Origin: Stenotrophomonas maltophilia
GTDB lineage: Bacteria; Pseudomonadota; Gammaproteobacteria; Xanthomonadales; Xanthomonadaceae
Assembly (NCBI RefSeq): GCF_025642255.1
Contig: NZ_CP106759.1
Location: 1,949,501-2,013,500 of the forward strand
Length of the DNA stretch: 64,000 bases
Direction of reading: 5' to 3'
The notes under the pieces were generated by a model. It saw only the letters and a list, made by a program, of their open reading frames with translations. It ran no database searches and had not been told where the DNA came from. A program made the translations under genes and the position numbers. Below are positions 53,272 through 60,094 of the stretch, piece after piece (position 1 is the first letter of the stretch; every line of letters begins with the position of its first letter).

Positions 53272-54222
53272 TCAGTATCTCGCCTTGTCCAGGACCCACG
53301 CTGGGATGGGTTTGAGTCCGCTGACCAGCCGCAGGGCGGCCATTGCGCGCAGCCCGTACCAGGTCATGTCCACCTCCCACCAGCGGAAGCCCTGCCTGAC
53401 CGAGCCGGGAAAGAAGTGATGATTGTTGTGCCAACCCTCGCCGAAGGTCAGCAGTGCCAGCCACAGATTGTTGCGGCTGTCGTCACGGGTATCGAAGCGG
53501 CGCCGGCCGAAGCGATGCGCCAGCGAGTTGATGGTGACCGTGGCATGGAACAGGACGACGGTGGAAACGAAGAAGCCCCAGACCAGAAGCTGCGGCCCGG
53601 ACGTGTGCAGGCCGGGCGCCGCCCGTTCGAGCAGTTCGCCCAGTGCATAAAGGCCTGCCGCCAGCAGTACCGGCACCGCGATGTCGAAGCGGTCCAGCCA
53701 GCGCAGTTCCGGGAACCGGGCCAGATCAGGCACCCGGGCAAGGTCGGTGGTGAACGCCTCGCGGGTCAGGAACCAGCCCATGTGACTGCGCCAGAATCCG
53801 CGCTGGCGTGGGGAATGGGGGTCCTGCGGCTGGTCGGCGTGGCGGTGGTGATGCCGGTGGTGCGCGGCCCACCACAGCGGGCCGCGCTGCACGCTGGAAG
53901 CGCCGATCACCGCGAATACGAACTGCACCCAGCGCGGCGCCTGGAAGGTTCGATGCGAGAAGTAGCGGTGATAGAACGCGGTGATCGCAAACATCCTGAT
54001 CGCGTAGAGCGCAGCTGCCACGGCCACGGCGATCCAGGACACCCCCACCCAGATCACGCCGAGGCAGGCCAGGTGCATCAGTGCGAATGGCACCGCGCGC
54101 AGCCAGTCGATCCGATCCGCACGCCCACTGTCGGTGTCCATTGCAGTGCCGGCGTCGAACCAGCGCCGGATGGTGCTCAGAAGGCGTTCGCGTCGGCTGC
54201 GGAGGGGCGCTGCGGAAGCCAT
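53272..54222 (-). CDS. Membrane fatty acid desaturase (acyl-CoA delta-9 type)
   Basis: The 316-residue desaturase has the three histidine boxes that bind the diiron centre: HRYFSH (about 87), HRHHHRHAD (about 121) and HNNHHFFP (about 268). It has about four membrane segments. It would introduce a cis double bond that Cfa-type enzymes need as substrate. It is the first gene of the eight-gene operon, with the shared sigma motif 33 bases upstream. Confidence 0.92.
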   Translation of the reverse strand: MASAAPLRSRRERLLSTIRRWFDAGTAMDTDSGRADRIDWLRAVPFALMHLACLGVIWVGVSWIAVAVAAALYAIRMFAITAFYHRYFSHRTFQAPRWVQFVFAVIGASSVQRGPLWWAAHHRHHHRHADQPQDPHSPRQRGFWRSHMGWFLTREAFTTDLARVPDLARFPELRWLDRFDIAVPVLLAAGLYALGELLERAAPGLHTSGPQLLVWGFFVSTVVLFHATVTINSLAHRFGRRRFDTRDDSRNNLWLALLTFGEGWHNNHHFFPGSVRQGFRWWEVDMTWYGLRAMAALRLVSGLKPIPAWVLDKARY

Positions 54223-54254
54223 GGGGCGGATCTCGAGAGAGGCGTGTGTTTCTC

Positions 54255-54280
54255 TACGCAGCAGGGCGGGAAATGGATGC
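54255..54280 (-). promoter_or_regulatory. ECF sigma (RpoE/ChrR-type) promoter of lipid operon
   Basis: On the minus strand it reads GCATCCA-N15-CGTA. The identical boxes and spacing occur before the sigma factor gene and before the divergent secreted-protein gene. It lies 33 bases upstream of the desaturase ATG. Confidence 0.75.
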
Positions 54281-54315
54281 GCCTCGTCGCAGATTCTTCG
54301 TCTTCCTGTTTGTCT

Positions 54316-55083
54316 TCACTTCGCCGTAACGGCGCACCCGGCGACCAGAGGCCGCGCCCACGCCTGCTGCCACTGGCTGTCCGGCTGGGGCGCAGGCGGG
54401 CTGTCGAAGCGCACCACCACGGCGGGGTAAGTGCCACGTGCATCGCGCAGGTTGCTGGTGCCGCGGAACTCCAGCAGGCGACGATCGGCCTCGGCGTAGA
54501 CCAGTGACAGGCGTGGGGCCACGCCGCCATACCAGGTGTCCAGCTGGACCTCGAATGACTGTGCAGCCAGCCCGCGCCAGCGGTTCGCACCACGCCAGCT
54601 GACCTTGACCGGATAGAAGCGCTGGCGCCCGGGGACGAGAAAGGGCAGGGTCACCTCGGCTCCCTGCAGCAGCGGTGTCCAGTGCTGGCGCACGGCCGCA
54701 TCGAAGCCGGCATCGACGACTGCACCGGCAGGCGCTGGCAGGCGTGCCTGCCGCGATGTGGTCGAGGCACTCTCCTTCCACGAGATGCGGACTGCATCGC
54801 TGGACATCTCCACGTCAGCCTGCTGACCGGAGCGCTGGTCGAGCAGCCGGTAGCCGCGCGCCAGCGGTCGATCCGTGGCCGCCATGTGTTTTCTTGCAAA
54901 GGGCTGGCCGTCCGGGCACAGGTACTGGACCCAGCGCTCGGCGCCTTCCGTGGCGCCCCGCTGCCAATGCATCTCACGGTAGGCCACCCGGCCATCCGGC
55001 AGGGTGGCGATGCCCTCGTTGTGCAGCAGGGTGGCCGCGAGGGCGGGGCAGGGCAGGCACAGCAGCAGGAAGGTGAGGCGCAT
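54316..55083 (-). CDS. Secreted protein of unknown function in the sigma/ChrR regulon
   Basis: The 255-residue protein has a signal peptide (MRLTFLLLCLPCPALA). Its beta-rich mature part includes LPDGRVAYREMHWQRGA, VLPFLVPGRQRFYPVKV-like and FEVQLDTWYGGVAPRLSL. I do not recognise the family. The start at 55083 is set by the signal peptide and by the sigma-type promoter 32 bases upstream. It is divergent from the ECF sigma gene. Its location suggests an envelope role in the singlet-oxygen response. Confidence 0.7.
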   Translation of the reverse strand: MRLTFLLLCLPCPALAATLLHNEGIATLPDGRVAYREMHWQRGATEGAERWVQYLCPDGQPFARKHMAATDRPLARGYRLLDQRSGQQADVEMSSDAVRISWKESASTTSRQARLPAPAGAVVDAGFDAAVRQHWTPLLQGAEVTLPFLVPGRQRFYPVKVSWRGANRWRGLAAQSFEVQLDTWYGGVAPRLSLVYAEADRRLLEFRGTSNLRDARGTYPAVVVRFDSPPAPQPDSQWQQAWARPLVAGCAVTAK

Positions 55084-55114
55084 CGAAGGCGCTCCGGCGG
55101 GATGTGTTCTGGCA

Positions 55115-55140
55115 TACGCGGCAGGGCCGTTGCTGGATGC
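55115..55140 (-). promoter_or_regulatory. ECF sigma-type promoter of secreted-protein gene
   Basis: GCATCCA-N15-CGTA on the minus strand, back to back with the sigma gene promoter. The two -35 boxes are separated by 11 bases. Confidence 0.75.
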
Positions 55141-55151
55141 AGGTCGGCGCT

Positions 55152-55177
55152 GCATCCAAACGGGCCCGTGGCCCGTA
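55152..55177 (+). promoter_or_regulatory. Autoregulatory promoter of the ECF sigma gene
   Basis: GCATCCA-N15-CGTA, the third copy of the motif, lies 37 bases upstream of the sigma factor ATG. It implies positive autoregulation. Confidence 0.75.
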
Positions 55178-55214
55178 CTCAGGACAGACCTTCACCAGCC
55201 CGCCGCGACCGCAG

Positions 55215-55838
55215 ATGTACCCTGACGCCGCCAGCCCTCCCGTTCCCTTCGACACCGCCCGCCTCGTGTCCAGTTCCCAGCAGCCCAGCACTGACGCACT
55301 GAATTGGACCGGTGACATGGACGCGGTGGCGCGGTTGCGCGACCGCGACTGCTTCATGCGCATCTATGACCACTTCATGCCCAGGTTGTGCGTCTATCTG
55401 CGCGGACTCGGCGTGCCGGATGCCGTGGCTGAAGAGCTTGCGCAGGAATGCCTGTTGAAGGTGTGGCTGCGCGCTGGAGACTACGATCCGGCGCAGGCGG
55501 CACTGAGTACATGGCTCTACCGGATCGCCCGCAACCTGCATATCGACCGGGTCCGGCGCGAGCGCAGCTGGATGCAGGTCCAGGCGGCCGTCGAAGAGGC
55601 CGCTGCCGCGGACCTGGTCGAGCGCAGCAGCGCCGAGCAGTTTGCCGACCATGCACGGCTGCGCCAGCGCATCAACGAACTGCCGGCCGTGCAGGCGCGC
55701 ATGGTCCGGATGTCGTACTTCGAGGCCAAGAGCCACGGTGAGATCGCCTCCATTCTGGGCATGCCGCTGGGGACCGTGAAGTCGCATCTCCGCCGCGCAT
55801 TCCTGCGCCTGCAGTCGCGGATCGGAGGTGCGCAATGA
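55215..55838 (+). CDS. rpoE: ECF RNA polymerase sigma factor (RpoE of the RpoE-ChrR type)
   Basis: The 207-residue sigma factor has region 2 (about 45-110, FMRIYDHFMPRLCVYL, ELAQECLLKVWLR and STWLYRIARNLHIDRVRRE). Region 4 follows (about 145-200, LPAVQARMVRMSYFEAKSHGEI read in parts, with GTVKSHLRRAFLRL). It is followed at a 4-base overlap by a ChrR-type anti-sigma factor, so it belongs to the singlet-oxygen-responsive group. The ATG at 55215 lies downstream of the promoter. The longer frame would cross it. Confidence 0.93.
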   Translation: MYPDAASPPVPFDTARLVSSSQQPSTDALNWTGDMDAVARLRDRDCFMRIYDHFMPRLCVYLRGLGVPDAVAEELAQECLLKVWLRAGDYDPAQAALSTWLYRIARNLHIDRVRRERSWMQVQAAVEEAAAADLVERSSAEQFADHARLRQRINELPAVQARMVRMSYFEAKSHGEIASILGMPLGTVKSHLRRAFLRLQSRIGGAQ

Positions 55839-56515
55839 GCCCGCACCACCATCTGCACGAATCGACGTTGATGAGTTATGCGGCCGGCGCACTGCCGGCG
55901 CCACTGAGCATCGTCGCCGGCACGCATCTGGAGCGCTGCCCGGTGTGCCGGCAGCGCCTGCGGGAGGCTGAGGCGATCGGTTCGGCGCTGCTGGAACACA
56001 CCCAGCCTGCGCTTGCCGAAGACCGCCGGGACGCGCTGCGCGAGGCCATGCTGGCCCATCTGTCCTCGCAGGCGGTCTCGGCAGCGGCCGAGCCATCATC
56101 GCCGCGGGAGGTGCCGCATGAACGGCCGGAGGCTGATCCGGACTACCTGCCGGCATCGCTGCACGCGTATTTCGGCAGGTCACTGGCAGCGCTGCGTTGG
56201 CGCTGGATCGCGCCTGGCGTGCACTGCATCCGGGCCGAACAGATGCCATCGTTGATCATGCTGAAGATCGCCCCCGGAAAGTGCCTGCCGATGCACAGCC
56301 ACGGACAGAGCGAACTGACGCAGATCCTGCGCGGTTCCTACAACGATGCGTTGGGCCTGTTCGCGCCTGGCGATGTCGCGGATCTTGACGAGGACGTTGA
56401 GCACCAGCCGGTGACGGCGCCGGGCGTGCCCTGCATCTGTGTGTCCGCGCTGGATGCCCCGCTGGTGTTCAGTGGTTGGCTGGCGCGCCGCATCCAGCGT
56501 TTCGTGAAACTCTGA
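55835..56515 (+). CDS. chrR: ChrR-type zinc anti-sigma factor with cupin domain
   Basis: ChrR holds the sigma factor inactive until singlet oxygen or organic peroxide triggers its loss. The 226-residue protein has the zinc anti-sigma domain with His6, His31, Cys35 and Cys38 (the last three in THLERCPVC). The same four ligand positions are used in Rhodobacter ChrR. The C-terminal cupin (about 115-215) has its own metal set His154, His156, Glu160 (MHSHGQSEL) and His190. All key residues are present. It overlaps rpoE by 4 bases (ATGA). Confidence 0.93.
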   Translation: MSPHHHLHESTLMSYAAGALPAPLSIVAGTHLERCPVCRQRLREAEAIGSALLEHTQPALAEDRRDALREAMLAHLSSQAVSAAAEPSSPREVPHERPEADPDYLPASLHAYFGRSLAALRWRWIAPGVHCIRAEQMPSLIMLKIAPGKCLPMHSHGQSELTQILRGSYNDALGLFAPGDVADLDEDVEHQPVTAPGVPCICVSALDAPLVFSGWLARRIQRFVKL

Positions 56516-56547
56516 GCCCCGTGGACAGTCACGCCGCCCCTGGCCGC

Positions 56548-57216
56548 ATGAAGCTGCTCGTTGCCGGTGCAACAGGGCTGGTCGGGCAGGGCGTTGTCCT
56601 GGCCTGCCTGGAATCGCCCCGGGTGCAGCGTGTCACGGCACTGGTCCGCAGGCCGGGCAGCCGGCCGGGGCAGCAGGTCGCCGAGCTGCTGCTCGCCGAT
56701 TTCCGGCAGGCCGCCGGGAGTGTTGACCTGTTTTCGGGATTCGACGCCTGCCTTTACTGCGCCGGAGCGCCGCCGGTGGGAACCCGCGAAGCCGAGTACC
56801 GCGCGGTGACCTTCGATGCCACGCTTGCCGTGGCTTCGGCGTTCGCCCAGGCATGTCCGCAGGGGCGCTTTCTGTACGTGTCCGGGGCTCATGCTGATCC
56901 GCAGAGCCGCATCATGCCATTGCGGGTGAAGGGGCAGACCGAACAGGCGCTGGCCCGCTTGCCGATCCGTACGGTGATGTTGCGACCAGGCGGTGTCCAG
57001 CCTGTTGCAGGTACAGGCACGGTGCATTCGTGGATGAAGCCACTCTATGGTGTCGGCGCCCCGGTGCTGGGGCTGGTCGCACGCATGGCCCCTTCCATCG
57101 CGACCAGCAATCTGGCCCTGGGGCGGGCGATGGTTGCACTGGCCGACATGCCACAGCCGCCGGGCGTCGTTGAGTGCGCGCAGATCAACCGGCTCGGAAC
57201 CAGGCAAGGCCCCTGA
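56548..57216 (+). CDS. NAD(P)-binding Rossmann protein (atypical short-chain dehydrogenase)
   Basis: The 222-residue protein starts MKLLVAGATGLVGQGVVLAC, the dinucleotide-binding motif. It has FLYVSGAHADPQSRIMPLRVKG, where a Tyr-x3-Lys pair is not evident, and then IRTVMLRPGGVQPV. It resembles NAD(P)H-binding or oxidoreductase-like proteins such as HTATIP2 relatives. A GTG at 56521 is an alternative start. It follows chrR by 32 bases on the same strand and is probably in the same transcript. Confidence 0.78.
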   Translation: MKLLVAGATGLVGQGVVLACLESPRVQRVTALVRRPGSRPGQQVAELLLADFRQAAGSVDLFSGFDACLYCAGAPPVGTREAEYRAVTFDATLAVASAFAQACPQGRFLYVSGAHADPQSRIMPLRVKGQTEQALARLPIRTVMLRPGGVQPVAGTGTVHSWMKPLYGVGAPVLGLVARMAPSIATSNLALGRAMVALADMPQPPGVVECAQINRLGTRQGP

Positions 57217-57237
57217 GCCGGCGCGCGCCCCGGTCCG

Positions 57238-59634
57238 TCAGCTGGAGGACGCCAGCACGCCGCGGATCGATTCGGCCAGATCGGCGCGCGTGAATGGCTT
57301 GCTCAGCAGCGCCGCAGAGCGGCCCGCGCCCCCGGGGGCGTCATGATCGCGCGGATAGCCGGATGTGAACAGAATCGCCACCTCAGGCCAGCGCTCCCGG
57401 ACTTCGCGACCCAGTTCCCAGCCGGACATGCCGGGCATCACGATATCGGAGAACAGCAGATCGATGCGCGCGTCCGGGCGTTCCAGCAGGCGCAGCGCGG
57501 ACGGCCCGTCATGTGCCTCCAGCACGCGGTAGCCCAGCTGGCGCAGGGCGTCGACGGTGTATGCGCGGACATCGTCATTGTCTTCAGCGACCAGGATGGT
57601 CTCGCCGCGCTGTTCATAGCCGGCCAGGCCCGCTGCCGGCGCGGGAGATTCACAGGGCAGTGGCAGCGGCGAGCGCGGGAACATCATGGTGATGCTGGTT
57701 CCTCCGCCCTCCACGGAGTCGATCAGGACGTGGCCGCCGGACTGCTTGACGAAACCATGCACCATGGAGAGCCCCAGGCCCGTGCCACGCCCCACCTGTT
57801 TCGTGGTGAAGAACGGCTCGAACACCCGCGCCAGCGTATCGGCCGGCATGCCGTGGCCGTTGTCGCGGACGCGCAGCATCACGTACTCGCCCGGAGCCGC
57901 ATCGGGGAACAGGGCGGCATAGTCGCCGTCGAGATGGCTGTTGTCGATCTCGACCTTCAGCCTGCCGCCGCTGGGCATCGCATCGCGTGCATTCACCGCG
58001 AGGTTGAGCACGGAGGCCTCCAGCTGCGCGACGTCCAGTTCCACGCACCAGATGCCGGCAGCCGTGCTGATCTCCAGTCGCACCAGCTCGCCCAGCGCCC
58101 GCTGCAGCATGTCCTGCATTCCGAGCATGCAGTCGTTGAGATTGACGGCCTGGCTGCGCAGCGGCTGGCGGCGCGCGAAGGCCAGCAGCCGCTGGGTCAG
58201 GCTTGCCGCGCGCGAGACGCCCTTCAGGGCGTTGTCCAGTGCGCGTGTGGTCGCCTCGGCCGACGCTCCAGGATGGCCGCTCAACAGCATCGCGTGCTCG
58301 ACGTTGCCGGAGATGACCGTCAGGATATTGTTGAAGTCATGGGCGATGCCGCCGGTCAGCTGCCCGACGGCCTCGATCTTCTGCGCCTGCCGAAGTGCAT
58401 GCTCTGCCTGTAGTCGTGCGGTGGTCTCCACGGCTTCGGACACCACCGCGGTGACCTCGCCTGCGCCGTCCTGCAACGGACGGAATGAAACGTCGAAACT
58501 TCGCCGGCCGGTGGGCAGCTCCAGTTCGAGCGAGTGCAGGGAGCTGCGCCCACTTACGGCATCGGCAACCGCCTTGTCGATCACCTCGCTCATTCCGGGC
58601 GTGGTGGTGAACCAGGGCGTCTGCCAGTAGGGGGTATCCACAACCTGCGCCTTCTCGGCCAGCACCGCGGCCAGCGAGGCGACGTTGGCGTCGACGACAC
58701 GCCCGGACAGGTCAAGCAGCACCTGATGCTGGAAGCTGGACTCGAAGATGGACTGCAGACGTCGCTTGCTGGCCCGGAGCTCGGCGGTGCGCGCCTGAAC
58801 CTGCCGCTCCAGCGACTGGTTGTCCTCGCGCAGGGCCAGTTCGGCGCGCTTGAGCTGGGAAACGTCGCTGCCCACGCAGATGTAGCCGACCACGCGGCCA
58901 TCGGCTGCGCGCTCCGGTACGCAGTCCATCTGTACGAAGCGTGTCTCACCGCTGCGATGGGCAAGACGTGCCTGGAAGTTGGCGCGCTCTCCCTGGAGGA
59001 CCTGCTGCAGGCTGGGCAGCGCCTCCTCGAAGGCTGAAATCCCGCTGATCTCGCGCGCAGTCCGTCCCTGCAGCTCGGCCAGGCTTACCCCGTGCCAGTC
59101 GAGAAACGCACGGTTGGCGAAGCGGAAGCGGTGTTCGTGATCGAACTGCGCGATCAGCGCCGGAACCACGTCGGTGATCTGCTGCAACTGCGCCTGGCTG
59201 TCATTCAGTGCCGCCTGGGCCTGGGCCAGCTCGCCACGCTCGTGGGCCTCCTGCCGTGCACGCCGTATCGCGTCCGGCAGTCGTTGCAGCCGCTGCTTCA
59301 CCACGTAGTCGCGCGCGCCACGGGTCAGGGCCTGCACCGCCAGTTCTTCGGTAAGCGTGCCGGAAACAAAAATGAATGGCGTATGGGGGACGCGTTCGCG
59401 CGCCAGGGCCAGGGCCGCATCGCCATCGAAGCCGGGCAATACATGATCGGCGAGGATGACGTCATGCGTGCCGCTGTCGATGGCATCGAGGAAGCCCCGA
59501 CGCGTCCATACGCGCTCCGCCTCGAAATCCAGGCCGGCCCGCAGCAGCTGGGCGGAGATTAGCTCCGCATCGAGTGCGCTGTCCTCCAGCATGAGGATGC
59601 GCAGGCGCTCGCCGCGGTCGGTGATATCACCCAT
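57238..59634 (-). CDS. Hybrid sensor histidine kinase (receiver-PAS-PAS-kinase-receiver)
   Basis: The 798-residue protein has an N-terminal receiver (about 10-130, ILMLEDSALDAEL). Two PAS domains follow (about 160-275, 310-420). The kinase core has the acceptor His in IAHDFNNILTVISG (about 450), then NLAVNARDAMP, DNGHGMP and GTGLGLSMVHGF. A C-terminal receiver ends the protein (about 680-795, ILVAEDNDDVRAY and LLFSDIVMPGMSG). The ATG at 59634 overlaps the upstream receiver gene by 8 bases. It ends the phytochrome operon and could receive phosphate from it. Confidence 0.9.
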   Translation of the reverse strand: MGDITDRGERLRILMLEDSALDAELISAQLLRAGLDFEAERVWTRRGFLDAIDSGTHDVILADHVLPGFDGDAALALARERVPHTPFIFVSGTLTEELAVQALTRGARDYVVKQRLQRLPDAIRRARQEAHERGELAQAQAALNDSQAQLQQITDVVPALIAQFDHEHRFRFANRAFLDWHGVSLAELQGRTAREISGISAFEEALPSLQQVLQGERANFQARLAHRSGETRFVQMDCVPERAADGRVVGYICVGSDVSQLKRAELALREDNQSLERQVQARTAELRASKRRLQSIFESSFQHQVLLDLSGRVVDANVASLAAVLAEKAQVVDTPYWQTPWFTTTPGMSEVIDKAVADAVSGRSSLHSLELELPTGRRSFDVSFRPLQDGAGEVTAVVSEAVETTARLQAEHALRQAQKIEAVGQLTGGIAHDFNNILTVISGNVEHAMLLSGHPGASAEATTRALDNALKGVSRAASLTQRLLAFARRQPLRSQAVNLNDCMLGMQDMLQRALGELVRLEISTAAGIWCVELDVAQLEASVLNLAVNARDAMPSGGRLKVEIDNSHLDGDYAALFPDAAPGEYVMLRVRDNGHGMPADTLARVFEPFFTTKQVGRGTGLGLSMVHGFVKQSGGHVLIDSVEGGGTSITMMFPRSPLPLPCESPAPAAGLAGYEQRGETILVAEDNDDVRAYTVDALRQLGYRVLEAHDGPSALRLLERPDARIDLLFSDIVMPGMSGWELGREVRERWPEVAILFTSGYPRDHDAPGGAGRSAALLSKPFTRADLAESIRGVLASSS

Positions 59635-60094
59635 GGTGGTGTCCCGAGCCGTTCGGGCGATGCGGCGGTGGTTGATTGGTGATTCCCCAGAACATGCCAA
59701 GACCCTGGATCGCGTCGAAGAATTCCTTGAAATCCACGGGCTTGACCACGAACGCGTTGACCCCTAGTTCATAGCTGCGGATCAGATCCTGCTCCTCCCG
59801 CGACGAGGTCAGCATCACGATCGGGGTGCTGCTGAGAACGGGATCGCCACGAACCTGCTCGAGCACCTCCAGTCCATTGACCTTCGGCAGCTTGAGATCG
59901 AGCAGCACGACCACGGGGCCGCCATGGCGGGCACCGGAAAAGGCGCCCTCGCATCGCAGATAGTCCAGCGCCTCGGCGCCGTCACGCACATGGATGACAT
60001 CATTGAGCAGCTGGCAACGCGACAGCGCGGCCAGGGTCAACTCAGCATCCTTGGGGCTGTCCTCGACAAGCAGGATCGGCCGCAGGTCCCTCAT
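59627..60094 (-). CDS. Single-domain response regulator (Rcp1-like)
   Basis: The 155-residue receiver has LLVEDSPKDAELTL, the phospho-Asp in VVVLLDLKLPKVNG and the Lys in AFVVKPVDF. The long loop and extended C-terminus are typical of phytochrome-linked Rcp1 proteins. There is no output domain. It overlaps the phytochrome stop by 4 bases, so it is the direct phosphoacceptor candidate. Confidence 0.92.
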   Translation of the reverse strand: MRDLRPILLVEDSPKDAELTLAALSRCQLLNDVIHVRDGAEALDYLRCEGAFSGARHGGPVVVLLDLKLPKVNGLEVLEQVRGDPVLSSTPIVMLTSSREEQDLIRSYELGVNAFVVKPVDFKEFFDAIQGLGMFWGITNQPPPHRPNGSGHHHG

